Positions 1 through 8,073 of a DNA stretch of 20,012 nucleotides are shown one piece after another. The stretch covers positions 37,632 to 57,643 of the forward strand of contig NZ_MRXX01000010.1 in NCBI RefSeq assembly GCF_016642265.1, written 5' to 3'. The notes under the pieces are model-generated. The model was not told the DNA's origin. It made no database searches and saw nothing but the letters and a program-made list of their open reading frames with translations. Numbering within the stretch: the stretch's first letter is position 1; every line of letters begins with the position of its first letter. The position numbers were made by a program, and so were the translations under genes. This DNA is from Streptococcus lactarius (GTDB lineage Bacteria; Bacillota; Bacilli; Lactobacillales; Streptococcaceae).

Positions 1-20
1 TGTCCCACTCTCTTTTTTCA
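1..20 (-). terminator. first arm of a probable rho-independent terminator after rluD
   Basis: Reading the minus strand, the bases directly after the rluD stop run A-rich and then AGAGAGTGGGACA. Streptococcal terminators often have this purine-rich arm, followed by a complementary TCCCACTCTCT arm. The second arm would lie outside the window, so this call rests on half a hairpin and on resemblance to the similar element at 19935-19962. Confidence 0.35.
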
Positions 21-911
21 TTATCCGTTTCGAAGGTCTTCCAGCGTTTTCTCAAAGATCGCTGGCACTTCTGCTGTAAATTCCAAAGTCTCTCCTGTGC
101 GAGGGTGGGTAAAGCCAAGTGTCCGCGCATGAAGAAACTGTCCTTGTCCTTTGAGTGTCTTCTTAGGACCATAAGCAGGGTCTCCAGCCACTGGATGGCC
201 GATATAGGCCATGTGCACCCGAATTTGGTGGGTGCGACCGGTCTCCAGTTGCAACTCTACCAGCGTGTAATTTCCAAAGCGCTCCAAGACTTGAAAACGA
301 GTCACTGCAGGCTTGCCTTTCGCTGTCACCGCTTGTTTTTTGCGGTCCTTTTCACTGCGACCAATTGGTGCTTCAATCACACCCCGATCATTGGGAAGAT
401 TGCCATGGACAATGGCCCAATACTTGCGCAGAGATTTTTTGTCTTTTAACTCCTCGGCCAAAGCGACATGGGCTTGGTCATTTTTTGCGACCATCAAGAG
501 ACCTGACGTATCTTTGTCGATCCGGTGGACGATCCCGGGACGCAATTCCCCATTGATCCCTGAGAGATCCTTGACATGGTATAAAAGGGCATTGACCAAG
601 GTCCCACTGGTATGGCCCGCACTGGGGTGAACGACCATGCCCTGTGGTTTATTGACCACCACCACATCCTGATCCTCATAGACAATATCTAAAGGCAAGT
701 CTTCTGCTTCATAGCTGACCATTTCCACTTCTGGGACTTCATACTGGATGATATCTCCTTCTTTGACCGTATACTTAGCTTTTTTCACCTCTCCATTGAC
801 CCGAACCTTGCCTTCTTTGATCTGTTCATTGGCCACACTTCGTGACAAGGACGTCAAATCTGCCAAAGCCTTATCCAGTCGCGCACCGGCTACTTCAATT
901 TTAATGTCCAT
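21..911 (-). CDS. rluD: RluA/RluD-family 23S rRNA pseudouridine synthase
   Basis: A 296-residue enzyme predicted to convert uridine to pseudouridine in 23S rRNA. Residues 11-60 form an S4-type RNA-binding domain. The RluA-family catalytic core follows, with a KPQGMVVHP block at residues 88-96 and the signature [11 protein letters not shown], whose Asp132 is the expected nucleophile. RTHQIRVH and a GDPAYG block nearer the C-terminus are also typical of the family. Length is normal. Its start overlaps the end of lspA by 11 bases, so translation is probably coupled and both genes belong to a cpsY-lspA-rluD transcription unit. The family is certain; the exact target (the RluD sites in helix 69 are the usual assignment) is inferred from family resemblance and context. 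Confidence 0.93.
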   Translation of the reverse strand: MDIKIEVAGARLDKALADLTSLSRSVANEQIKEGKVRVNGEVKKAKYTVKEGDIIQYEVPEVEMVSYEAEDLPLDIVYEDQDVVVVNKPQGMVVHPSAGHTSGTLVNALLYHVKDLSGINGELRPGIVHRIDKDTSGLLMVAKNDQAHVALAEELKDKKSLRKYWAIVHGNLPNDRGVIEAPIGRSEKDRKKQAVTAKGKPAVTRFQVLERFGNYTLVELQLETGRTHQIRVHMAYIGHPVAGDPAYGPKKTLKGQGQFLHARTLGFTHPRTGETLEFTAEVPAIFEKTLEDLRNG

Positions 912-1362
912 GCGTTTCCTCTTTCAACATCAGGATCAGGAGCAAGAAAACTCCAACTGTCAAATAACTATCTGCTACATTAAAAATGGCAAAATTCATA
1001 AAATCCAGGTGGAACATATCGACGACAAAGCCCTGACGCAGGCGATCGATAAAATTCCCCAAACCACCTGCAATGACCAAGGTCAAGCCTGTCACCATCC
1101 AAAGCGATCCCTTGAGATGCTTATAGAGATAGTAAAAGGCCCCCACCATCACGACAAGAGTGATAAGGGTAAAGAACCATTGCTGATTTTCAAGAAGTGA
1201 AAAAGCTGCACCTGTGTTTTGAAGATAGGTCAGGCTGACCACATGGGGAATAAAAGACTTAACGACACCCAGTGGAATATTCTTGACTACATACCATTTG
1301 ACCCATTGATCTACAAACACCAAGAGGACAATGGCTAGAGGAATTCCTATTTTTCTTTTCAT
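901..1362 (-). CDS. lspA: lipoprotein signal peptidase (signal peptidase II)
   Basis: An integral membrane aspartyl protease that removes the signal peptide from diacylglyceryl-prolipoproteins after Lgt has lipidated the cysteine. The protein is about 153 residues with four hydrophobic segments. It shows the conserved NTGAAFS block, the GNFIDR block and the FNVADS block; the Asp in each of the last two forms the catalytic pair. GTG at 1365 directly precedes ATG at 1362; the ATG is preferred because AGAGG lies 6 bases upstream of it, inside the end of the LysR gene. It abuts that gene and overlaps rluD, so it is co-transcribed. Its substrates would include the lipoproteins of the 12.9-14.3 kb array and the IS-split lipoprotein in this window. 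Confidence 0.95.
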   Translation of the reverse strand: MKRKIGIPLAIVLLVFVDQWVKWYVVKNIPLGVVKSFIPHVVSLTYLQNTGAAFSLLENQQWFFTLITLVVMVGAFYYLYKHLKGSLWMVTGLTLVIAGGLGNFIDRLRQGFVVDMFHLDFMNFAIFNVADSYLTVGVFLLLILMLKEETHGH

Positions 1363-1365
1363 CAC

Positions 1366-2268
1366 TTACCTCTTTTGATCAAAATATTCGACCATGACTT
1401 CGACAAACTTCTCGGCTACAGGGGAGAGATCCACTTCTTCACGTTTGACATAGACCATTTTATTGTCCAAGTTGTCTTCTAAAGGAATCACGGTAATGCC
1501 ATTCACTGACTGACTGTCCAAAAAGCCTGATCCTGTCGCATAAGCATCTGTCCGCTCCAAGATCCCATTCAAGGTGGCCCGGTCGGTTACATTGAACATT
1601 TGGGAGCTCGAACTGGTATCGACAAAGTTCTCTGAATAATAGAGGTGCTCATCTTTTTCTTGGGTAAAGCGAACAGTTGGTAATTGAGCTAGATCCTCCA
1701 TGACCAGTTTTTTCTTCTTAGCCAGAGGGTGTCCCTTGCGAAGGTAAATATGAGTCTGAAAAGGAATCAGATCCACCACTTCAAGTCCTAATTTATCAAC
1801 CCGTTGCATAATTCCCTTGGTATTTTGACGGTTGAGATAAATAATCCCCAACTCACTATGCCCTTGAGCTACTTCATCCAAAATTTGGACCGTCGTTGAC
1901 TCAAAGATGCGGAAGTTTTTATTTTCCGGATAACGCGTCGAGAACTCCGTCATCAAAGGTGGTAAGAAGTCATAGTGCTGACCAGAAATTGAGAATTCTT
2001 TCTTCTCTTCTTCAGGACTGGCATATTGATTTTGAAATACATCAAACCCTTTGACCACGTCCTGCGCTTTTTCATAAAATTCCATTCCCCGACGGGTCAA
2101 AAAAGTCCCAGAACTGGTCCGACGAAAAATCTTAAAGCCTAGTTCTTTTTCCAGATCACGTACAGCAATCGATAAACTTGGCTGACTCACATACATCTTT
2201 TCAGCGGCCTCACGAAAGGTCCCACTATTGGCAATGGCCACGACATAACGTAATTGTTGTATATTCAT
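1366..2268 (-). CDS. cpsY: LysR-family transcriptional regulator, CpsY/MtaR type
   Basis: A 300-residue LysR-type regulator. An N-terminal winged helix-turn-helix covers residues 1-60 (SGTFREAAEKMYVSQPSLS is the recognition region), followed by a periplasmic-binding-protein-like effector domain. Sequence and position match the streptococcal CpsY/MtaR group, which controls methionine transport/metabolism and envelope or capsule traits in several species. The target genes in this strain cannot be read from the window. The gene is preceded by GAGGAAA and by an extended -10 promoter, and it abuts lspA at its 3' end. Family is certain; the CpsY name is a recognition call with moderate certainty. 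Confidence 0.85.
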   Translation of the reverse strand: MNIQQLRYVVAIANSGTFREAAEKMYVSQPSLSIAVRDLEKELGFKIFRRTSSGTFLTRRGMEFYEKAQDVVKGFDVFQNQYASPEEEKKEFSISGQHYDFLPPLMTEFSTRYPENKNFRIFESTTVQILDEVAQGHSELGIIYLNRQNTKGIMQRVDKLGLEVVDLIPFQTHIYLRKGHPLAKKKKLVMEDLAQLPTVRFTQEKDEHLYYSENFVDTSSSSQMFNVTDRATLNGILERTDAYATGSGFLDSQSVNGITVIPLEDNLDNKMVYVKREEVDLSPVAEKFVEVMVEYFDQKR

Positions 2269-2296
2269 TCAAATTTCCTCATTACAGTATCTAATA

Positions 2297-2302
2297 ATTA
2301 TA
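2297..2302 (-). promoter_or_regulatory. extended -10 promoter of cpsY-lspA-rluD
   Basis: The minus strand reads TGATATAAT, a TG-extended -10 with a perfect TATAAT, about 35 bases upstream of the cpsY start. No good -35 is seen at 17 bases (TTCTTT), which is common for extended -10 promoters and for LysR genes that control themselves. Confidence 0.6.
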
Positions 2303-2380
2303 TCATAAAAATCACACTGAAAGAAGCCTGAGAAATGAAAAAAACAGGCCTCACTTCCATCAAAAAAACTCGAAGACGAA

Positions 2381-2412
2381 AAATCACCATAGCCGATCAG
2401 CTATGGTGATTT
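2381..2412 (-). terminator. rho-independent terminator after the gat PTS operon
   Basis: A perfect 13-base inverted repeat (AAATCACCATAGC and its complement) encloses a 6-base loop. On the minus strand it is followed by a short T-rich stretch. It lies 29 bases past the EIIC stop and separates the PTS operon from the cpsY promoter. Confidence 0.85.
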
Positions 2413-2440
2413 GTTATGAAACCTTAGATTTCATTAGAAA

Positions 2441-3916
2441 TTATTTTGCTTTTGCAGCATATTCTTCGTTACGTTTGATCATTTGTTTTCTGTACCAAGC
2501 GAAGATTCCGATATAGAAGGCCAAGAAGACAACTACACCAAGGATCAATTTGATATCACCAGATGTTGCGTTACCGATTGTCCAACCGAGTAATTTTTCA
2601 ACTGGTCCTTCAAGAGTTGAGTGAGTGATCAATTGAGTAGAAGCTACCCCTTTAGGGAAGGCATCAACACTCTTAGCCAATTGAGTTGCAAATGGTGCAA
2701 TCAATGTTCCTGAAAGAAGGAAGAGTGGCAAGAGAAGGCTTCCGAAGATGATCATACGGATCAATTTACCACGTGTCACAACCAAGAGAGCTGGAGTCAC
2801 ACCCATTGCGATGATCCCTGCAAGTGGCAAGATGCCATTTCCGACTTTAGAAAGAAGCACTGCTTCGATCAACATGATTGGTGCAAGTACGTTGGCACAA
2901 GCCCAGATTTCAGCACGACCAGCGATGAATGGCCAGTCCAAACCGATATTAAATTTACGTCCTTGAAGACGTTTTGTAGCAACGTTTGTAATACCTTGTG
3001 ACAATGGTTCTACCGCTGCGATGAACCAAGAACCGATCAATGAGAACAATTCCAAGCTGACACCGGCAGTCAAACCAAGGCTCAACCAACCTTTAACAAC
3101 CAATTCCCAAGTTTTAGCATCAGCAACACCAGCTACTGGATGTGGAGTACCCATGATACCGATGACGATACCAAGAAGGAAACCGATAAAGAATTTAGAA
3201 CCCCAGAAACCGATCTTCTTGTTCAATTTAGCGGCGTCAAAGTCGTATTTATCAAGACCAGGAAGAACTTTATCAAAAATCTTATCCAAGACCATGATGA
3301 TTGGGTTCATCATGTAGTTCATGTGAGTTGATGTCATTGGTGATGAACTTGGTGCATTCAACAAATCATCAAATGTTGGTTTCATCAAATCTGAGTTGAT
3401 GATTTTCATAATTCCTACGAGGACAACTGCAAGAGTTGCAACAAAGAGTGAAACTCCTGCGCTCACTCCATTCTTGTCCGCATACCATTTGATCAACAGA
3501 CCAGTGATAGACAAGTGCCAGATATCGAAGATATCGACGTCAAGTGTGTCAGTTTTCTTAATAGCCAACATGACAACGTTAACGATCAACATGATCAATA
3601 AGAAGTAAAGGGTCCAAGCAGATCCCCAAGTGATAGTCGCAAGTGGTGCCCAACCAACGTCAGTGATATTTAATTGAATACCAGTATTCTCAACGAATTT
3701 TGCAAGAGATGCTGAGAAAGCAGTATTCAACATACCGATGATAGCACCGATACCAGTAAGAGCGATGGCTAGTTTGATACCACCTTCAAGCGCTTTGGAG
3801 AATTTCACTCCAAATAAGAGAGCCAATAAAGTCAATACGATTAACATGATGATTGGAGCACCCATATCTAGAATGGGTTTGAAAATCGTATTGGCAAAAT
3901 CTATAATGCCATTCAT
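2441..3916 (-). CDS. gatC: PTS system galactitol-type EIIC permease
   Basis: A polytopic membrane permease of the EIIC-GAT family (galactitol branch, related to the ascorbate permease UlaA), 491 residues. It is hydrophobic throughout, with about ten or more membrane segments. The conserved stretch DVDIFDIWH followed by SITGLL is the block that aligns with E. coli GatC. The longer reading from 3967 lacks a ribosome site. ATG at 3916 has GGGAGG 7-8 bases upstream and begins MNGIIDF, so that start is chosen. It would take up a hexitol or similar sugar and receive phosphate from the EIIB at 4014. The substrate is not proven: no galactitol-phosphate dehydrogenase or tagatose-phosphate pathway gene is adjacent. 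Confidence 0.85.
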   Translation of the reverse strand: MNGIIDFANTIFKPILDMGAPIIMLIVLTLLALLFGVKFSKALEGGIKLAIALTGIGAIIGMLNTAFSASLAKFVENTGIQLNITDVGWAPLATITWGSAWTLYFLLIMLIVNVVMLAIKKTDTLDVDIFDIWHLSITGLLIKWYADKNGVSAGVSLFVATLAVVLVGIMKIINSDLMKPTFDDLLNAPSSSPMTSTHMNYMMNPIIMVLDKIFDKVLPGLDKYDFDAAKLNKKIGFWGSKFFIGFLLGIVIGIMGTPHPVAGVADAKTWELVVKGWLSLGLTAGVSLELFSLIGSWFIAAVEPLSQGITNVATKRLQGRKFNIGLDWPFIAGRAEIWACANVLAPIMLIEAVLLSKVGNGILPLAGIIAMGVTPALLVVTRGKLIRMIIFGSLLLPLFLLSGTLIAPFATQLAKSVDAFPKGVASTQLITHSTLEGPVEKLLGWTIGNATSGDIKLILGVVVFLAFYIGIFAWYRKQMIKRNEEYAAKAK

Positions 3917-3981
3917 AATAAATCCTCCCGATTTATAGTTATTTTGTAAAATACACAATTGATGCATCCAAGAATATTATT

Positions 3982-3995
3982 GGATAGCGTTTACA
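3982..3995 (-). promoter_or_regulatory. cre-like catabolite repression site between EIIB and EIIC genes
   Basis: The minus strand reads TGTAAACGCTATCC. It fits the CcpA site consensus TGWNANCGNTNWCA at every fixed position except the last base (C for A). It sits in the 97-base gap between the EIIB stop and the EIIC start, downstream of the operon promoter. A CcpA roadblock or an internal promoter would be possible there. Confidence 0.5.
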
Positions 3996-4013
3996 AATAC
4001 ATCTAAAAAAATA

Positions 4014-4319
4014 TCAATGTAATCCATGTTCTTTAATGGCTGCTTCGATGCTATCAAAGACTGGTGCACTCATCGCAGGAATACGGAACAAAATTGGACC
4101 TGCTTCAATCACTGGAATACCAGGATCAAATCCTAAATCAGTTGCAGCGATTGGAGTAAAGATATCATAACCAGAAATCAAATCTTCATTGACATCTTTG
4201 ACCATGACTGCATCGCAATGCACATCATAACCACGGTTTGACAACTCTTCTTCTACCGCACTCTTGATTTGGTGGCTAGAGTTGACGCCTGCACCACAGG
4301 CAGCTAAAATTTTAATCAT
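4014..4319 (-). CDS. gatB: PTS system galactitol-type EIIB component
   Basis: A cytoplasmic phosphocarrier of 101 residues. The N-terminus MIKILAACGAG carries the phosphorylated cysteine (Cys8) in the P-loop-like motif typical of GatB/UlaB-type EIIB proteins. It accepts phosphate from EIIA and passes it to the sugar bound to EIIC. ATG at 4319 is preferred over the in-frame ATG at 4334: GGAGG lies 8 bases before 4319 and would itself be inside the coding region if the longer form were used. It lies between the EIIA and EIIC genes in one operon. Confidence 0.87.
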   Translation of the reverse strand: MIKILAACGAGVNSSHQIKSAVEEELSNRGYDVHCDAVMVKDVNEDLISGYDIFTPIAATDLGFDPGIPVIEAGPILFRIPAMSAPVFDSIEAAIKEHGLH

Positions 4320-4354
4320 TTGGATGTCCTCCATTATAAATATTTACGAATGTT

Positions 4355-4837
4355 TTAGGAAATCGATTCCGTGATATAGTCGTAGAGTTTTTCTTCACTA
4401 TCCAGTTTCGATAAAGCTTCCAAATTGCCGTTTGATGTAAAGAAATCCATCAATTGGGCCAGGATATTGGTCTGGCTCGAGCTCGAATTATTGATAATAA
4501 AGAATAAGAGCGAAACTTCTACTTCTTGATCCGGAGCGATCATATTATGAAAAGTCACTGGCTGATCCAAACGAACTACAACCACATTCTCCGTGAGATT
4601 ATGAACGATATCCGTGTGAGGAATGGCTACATTTGGTAAATCCTTACCCAGAAATCCCATATCCAACCCTGTTGGGAATGACTTTTCACGCTCTAACAAA
4701 GCAGAACGATAAGTTGAAGCAACAATTTTTCTCTCTTCGAGGAGACTTGCTACTTGATTGAAAAGATCTTCTTGATTGTCAGCATGTAAGCAAAATACCA
4801 GATCTTTACTAAAAAGCTGATTTAAGGCCACTTTCAT
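4355..4837 (-). CDS. gatA: PTS EIIA component (fructose/mannitol family, galactitol type)
   Basis: A 160-residue PTS EIIA type-2 domain protein. It receives phosphate from HPr on His74 in the motif AIPHTD and donates it to EIIB. It is the first gene of a three-gene operon and is preceded by a near-consensus promoter. AGGAGG ends only 2 bases before ATG 4837, which is unusually close. A GTG two codons further in (4831) would have an 8-base spacing, so the true start may be 4831. No regulator domain is fused to it and no PTS regulator gene is adjacent. Confidence 0.87.
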   Translation of the reverse strand: MKVALNQLFSKDLVFCLHADNQEDLFNQVASLLEERKIVASTYRSALLEREKSFPTGLDMGFLGKDLPNVAIPHTDIVHNLTENVVVVRLDQPVTFHNMIAPDQEVEVSLLFFIINNSSSSQTNILAQLMDFFTSNGNLEALSKLDSEEKLYDYITESIS

Positions 4838-4870
4838 TACCTCCTTATCTTTCCAAATGTTTATACTATG

Positions 4871-4899
4871 AGTATATCACTATAATAACTTATTGTCAA
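4871..4899 (-). promoter_or_regulatory. strong sigma-A promoter of the gat operon
   Basis: On the minus strand a perfect -35 TTGACA (4894-4899) is separated by 17 bases from -10 TATACT (4871-4876). Transcription should begin near 4864, giving a leader of about 27 bases before the EIIA start. A promoter this close to consensus implies that control is by repression or attenuation. Confidence 0.85.
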
Positions 4900-4947
4900 T
4901 ATAATTTTGATATTTTTGCATGTAAAAAGTGAATTTTTGAACATAAA

Positions 4948-4974
4948 AAAGACGAGCCTGTAAGACTCATCTTT
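4948..4974 (-). terminator. rho-independent terminator after rpmA
   Basis: The minus strand reads AAAGATGAGTC, a short loop, then GCTCGTCTTT followed by TTT. The stem is about 10 base pairs including G-U pairs. It lies just past the rpmA stop and insulates the ribosomal operon from the gat promoter. Confidence 0.75.
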
Positions 4975-4991
4975 CTATAGAATAAAATCTA

Positions 4992-5285
4992 TTATTTTGC
5001 GATTGGGTAAACAGAAACTTGTTTCTTATCGCGACCTTTACGTTCGAAGCGTACTACGCCTTCAACTTTTGCGAACAAAGTATCGTCTCCACCACGTCCA
5101 ACGTTCACACCTGGGTAGATGTGAGTACCGCGTTGACGGTAAAGGATAGATCCACCTGTTACAGTTTGTCCATCAGCTGCTTTAGCTCCAAGACGTTTTG
5201 CTTGTGAATCACGTCCGTTTGATGTAGAACCTCCACCTTTTTTGTGGGCGAAAAGTTGCAAGTTAGCAAGATTCAATTTCAACAT
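4992..5285 (-). CDS. rpmA: 50S ribosomal protein bL27 (with cleaved N-terminal extension)
   Basis: Ribosomal protein L27, 97 residues. Its N-terminal tail reaches toward the peptidyl transferase centre. The first 12 residues end in ANLQLF, followed by [15 protein letters not shown]. This is the Firmicute L27 layout in which the protease Prp cleaves after the Phe to expose the mature Ala-His-Lys-Lys N-terminus. The Prp gene lies immediately upstream, and rplU before that. GGAGG is 9 bases before the ATG. There is nothing unusual in the rest of the protein. Confidence 0.97.
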   Translation of the reverse strand: MLKLNLANLQLFAHKKGGGSTSNGRDSQAKRLGAKAADGQTVTGGSILYRQRGTHIYPGVNVGRGGDDTLFAKVEGVVRFERKGRDKKQVSVYPIAK

Positions 5286-5301
5286 AATTGTTTTCCTCCA
5301 G

Positions 5302-5646
5302 TTAGTTTTCTGTGATAACTCTTGTTTGGACGAACTCTGATGAGTTCTCCGATAAGTTGGCCATCCCTAAGAAAAATGATTCAAAGAATAATTGGGTCAT
5401 TTCTCTTTGATGGGGTGGGATTTCATTCGGGATGGTTACCCGAAGAAAGCCACCTTCTTCTTCGTTTAATTCTAGGTCCGGTTCATAGCCCGCAAATTTC
5501 TCAACAGAGTTGACAAAGTTAATGGCTAGAGTCGAAACCGATGCACACACGACATCAAAGCCGTATTCACCGCTTCCAGCGTGCCCAGTGATTTCTGCAC
5601 TCCTCAGCTCGCCATCCTCGGCTCTCTCAAAGACCGCCTGTATCAT
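5302..5646 (-). CDS. prp: ribosomal-processing cysteine protease Prp
   Basis: A 114-residue cysteine protease (formerly YsxB/DUF464) that removes the N-terminal extension of L27. The catalytic pair is visible as His22 in [10 protein letters not shown] and Cys34 in DVVCASVS. The gene lies between rplU and rpmA with 15-16 base gaps, the usual Firmicute order, so enzyme and substrate are made together. AGGAGA precedes the ATG. Length and motifs are normal. Confidence 0.95.
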   Translation of the reverse strand: MIQAVFERAEDGELRSAEITGHAGSGEYGFDVVCASVSTLAINFVNSVEKFAGYEPDLELNEEEGGFLRVTIPNEIPPHQREMTQLFFESFFLGMANLSENSSEFVQTRVITEN

Positions 5647-5661
5647 GTGTTCTCCTAAAAA

Positions 5662-5976
5662 TTAAGCGTTGATAGCGTTGATGACAACTTTAGTGTAAGG
5701 TTGACGGTGACCTTGTTTACGGTGGCTACCTTTTTTAGGTTTGTACTTGTAAGTAACAACTTTCTTTTGTTTTCCTTGTTTTTCAACAGTTCCAACAACA
5801 GTAGCTCCTGAAACAAGTGGAGTTCCGACAACAGTGTTTTCACCACCAACAAGAACAACTTCGTTAAATGTAACTTCTTGACCAGCTTCAACGTTCAATT
5901 TTTCAACGTAGACTGCTTGACCAACTTCAACTTTAACTTGTTTTCCGCCAGTTTTAATGATTGCGTATGTGCTCAT
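5662..5976 (-). CDS. rplU: 50S ribosomal protein bL21
   Basis: Ribosomal protein L21, 104 residues. The N-terminal [10 protein letters not shown] motif and the C-terminal [21 protein letters not shown] block are diagnostic. It binds 23S rRNA. It is the first gene of rplU-prp-rpmA, has a perfect AGGAGG site and is preceded by a 135-base leader of L21-leader type. Confidence 0.97.
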   Translation of the reverse strand: MSTYAIIKTGGKQVKVEVGQAVYVEKLNVEAGQEVTFNEVVLVGGENTVVGTPLVSGATVVGTVEKQGKQKKVVTYKYKPKKGSHRKQGHRQPYTKVVINAINA

Positions 5977-6111
5977 TATGCACCTCCTATGTATTTTTGG
6001 GTTTCCCCGTATTTTTGTGAAGACTCGCCTAGCATCGTGGGACGAACCACTTCAGCTCATAAGGATGAGCGACGATGATCGAGCGGTTGCACAGGCATGT
6101 GCATAGTCAAC
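5977..6111 (-). ncRNA. probable L21 leader (autoregulatory 5' UTR)
   Basis: The rplU transcript has a leader of about 135 bases that can fold. GCACA/TGTGC (6089-6102) and GCTCAT/ATGAGC with a CCTT loop (6055-6070) are clear hairpins. A GGG-GAAA-CCC element lies close to the ribosome site (5999-6008). Firmicute rplU operons are known to carry an L21 leader (Rfam ribosomal protein L21 leader) thought to bind L21 for feedback. The match to that family is by position and general shape, not by a covariance search. Confidence 0.65.
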
Positions 6112-6117
6112 TTTATA

Positions 6118-6146
6118 AGTATAACACTTCTATCCAACAATGACAA
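6118..6146 (-). promoter_or_regulatory. sigma-A promoter of rplU-prp-rpmA
   Basis: On the minus strand -35 TTGTCA (6141-6146), a 17-base spacer and -10 TATACT (6118-6123). This predicts a start near 6111 and explains the long structured leader. Confidence 0.85.
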
Positions 6147-6231
6147 GTCTTTTTGCCTTTGAAAACGGATTTTCATAAAAAAATCCCTTTATTTCTAACG
6201 TTTTTCTGGAAGTACGTCTCACTACCTTACT

Positions 6232-6700
6232 TTATTCCTTAAATTTAAAGTCTTTGAAACTCATTTTGGCTTTTGAAGAATCATTCATAGCCTTCATTTT
6301 TTCTTCTTGTTCCTTGGTAATTTTGATTGGGATTGCGGCAGCGGTATTGGGTTTCAATACCCCTGATTCGCTCACTTCATAGTTCACTGTGACATCTTTG
6401 AAAAGTGGCTCTCCATTATATTCTAGATTTAGAACAAAGGATCCATCACGATCGATCGTTGAGGTGGTGCGATTCACAATAAAGAACAAGGCTAAACGAT
6501 TTTCTTCATCTCCAAAGGTATAACCTGGGAAAAAGACAAATAATTTTCCAGGTTCTCCAAGGGTCGGATGTTCATTGATAAATTTCTCAGATGCTTCCAA
6601 GATTGCATTTTCCTGATCTTTATACTGGTCGGCTCTGACAAATGTGAGGGGTTCTTTTTTACTGCTGGTCGACTGGCTAGTCTTCTCTTCTTTTTCTACC
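6232..6700 (-). pseudogene. 3' part of a lipoprotein gene split by the IS110 element
   Basis: About 155 residues, open from an ATG at 6702 that has no ribosome binding site and an in-frame stop two codons upstream. The protein begins with a Ser/Thr/Lys/Glu-rich linker (EEKTSQSTSS) like those after lipoprotein lipid anchors, then a globular region of mixed beta/alpha character ending in FKDFKFKE. The matching signal peptide and lipobox lie 1.6 kb away on the far side of the insertion sequence (8337-8395). Joining the two at a shared GGT triplet keeps the frame and gives a lipoprotein of about 174 residues (GC-VKVEKEEK at the join). The function of the domain is not recognised. It may still be made as a cytoplasmic protein from the ATG. 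Confidence 0.7.
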
Positions 6701-6806
6701 ATTTGTCAAGTATAATACGGTTTCTGACTCAACATTATTTCTGATAGAGTATAAAAGGAATTTATGAGAAATAGTTCAAGCCATTTTTTCTGACATTTGA
6801 GCATAT

Positions 6807-6846
6807 AAAAACGACACCTTATCTGGCATTTTTTGAAATAAGGTGT
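6807..6846 (-). terminator. rho-independent terminator after the IS110 recombinase gene
   Basis: A perfect 9-base stem (ACACCTTAT with ATAAGGTGT, arms 6838-6846 and 6814-6822) is followed on the minus strand by CGTTTTT. It ends recombinase transcription before it reaches the downstream lipoprotein fragment. Confidence 0.7.
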
Positions 6847-6870
6847 TAGAATTACAGGGCATAGACGACT

Positions 6871-8073
6871 TTAATGACTTTGGGCTAAAGTATAGTCGTA
6901 AAGTTTATTATGCATTATAAGATAATACATTGTCCTAATAAGGCGATGTATAGAGGCAATCGTATGAGGCTTAGTTGAAGTTGTCTGCGATTGTCTTTTT
7001 CGTTTCTCATAGAAATCTGCGATATGGCAAGGATTGGTATGGCTAGCTGAAGCGATATTGTGAATACATTTGTACAGAATTTTTCTTGCATAAGGATTCC
7101 CACGCTTAGTGATATGCTCTTGACCTAGGAAATCTCCCGATTCATAGTGTTTGAGATCAATACCGATAAAAGCGTTGATTTGATTAGCAGACTTAAAGCG
7201 ACGAATGTCTCCTAATTCGCCAATAACGCTTGTAGCCGTTGTTTCTGCGATACCAGGAATAGAGAGAAGAATCTCATATTCAGGTAGAGGTTTAGCTAAC
7301 TCTATCAACTGTTCTAAAACTTGTTCCCGACGGTTTGTCAACCTTATAAGTTCCTGTGCATTATACTTAACCTCTTCTATCATAGGAGAGGTTTTTGAAA
7401 TGGCAGAATAAGATTGCTTTGCCAGTCCAACTAACTTCTCAGCTAAGTTACCTACTCTGTTCTCTGAAATACGTTTAGAGGTTGACTGGCGAATAGTCTC
7501 TTTCAACTCAACTTCCGATAATTCTAGCACCCAATGATTGGTTGGGAAGATAGAAACAAGATTCCAATATTGCTCACCTGTAGGAGTAGATAGTAGATTT
7601 TCGATTTCTGGGAAGGCGACTTGAAGAACTTTGTGCAGCCTATTCTTCGTCCTTACGATATCCTCTGTCAGATTTTGGTAGAATCGGCTAAGATCATGCA
7701 AGTTTTGATAGACTTTTTCTTGAACATAAGTTGGCATACGGTTTAAAACGAATTGTGACGAAGCTAATTTCTCTGCATCAATCTTATCGGTTTTCCGAAC
7801 TCGTAATCCATCAAGTTGTTTCTTAGCTTCCAAAGGATTAAGACGTGTATAGTCATAGCTGTTTTCTTCTAGAAAAGCTTGGAGTCGGCGAGAGTAGACA
7901 CCAGTAGCTTCGAAAATAATTTCAGGGTTGCTCACGGTCTTTAGATCCTTCAGTAGATGAGAAAATCCGATAATGTCATTAGGCATAGTATATCCATGAA
8001 CCCTTTCACCATTCACAAGAATAGCGACTTCTGAGCTTGCTTTACTCACATCAATTCCAAAAACTGTCCGCAT
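6871..8073 (-). CDS. IS110-family transposase (DEDD/serine recombinase)
   Basis: A 400-residue recombinase of the IS110 family. The N-terminal RuvC-like DEDD domain has Asp8 (GIDVSK), Glu55 (FEATGVY), Asp96 and Asp99 (KTDKIDAEKLA). A helical middle region follows. The C-terminal Tnp domain has a helix-hairpin-helix-like LLSIPGI at 269-275 and the conserved segment with the catalytic serine, Ser312 in YESGDF, followed by ITKRGNPYARK. All expected catalytic residues are present and the frame is complete, so the element may be active. Such enzymes work with a bridge RNA from the noncoding end; here that would be the segment upstream (8074-8336). Confidence 0.95.
   Translation of the reverse strand: MRTVFGIDVSKASSEVAILVNGERVHGYTMPNDIIGFSHLLKDLKTVSNPEIIFEATGVYSRRLQAFLEENSYDYTRLNPLEAKKQLDGLRVRKTDKIDAEKLASSQFVLNRMPTYVQEKVYQNLHDLSRFYQNLTEDIVRTKNRLHKVLQVAFPEIENLLSTPTGEQYWNLVSIFPTNHWVLELSEVELKETIRQSTSKRISENRVGNLAEKLVGLAKQSYSAISKTSPMIEEVKYNAQELIRLTNRREQVLEQLIELAKPLPEYEILLSIPGIAETTATSVIGELGDIRRFKSANQINAFIGIDLKHYESGDFLGQEHITKRGNPYARKILYKCIHNIASASHTNPCHIADFYEKRKRQSQTTSTKPHTIASIHRLIRTMYYLIMHNKLYDYTLAQSH

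Noticed and set aside
748..1200. Plus-strand open frame of 150 codons over rluD/lspA
   Set aside because: It is antisense to two well-conserved genes, has no ribosome site and encodes no recognisable protein.
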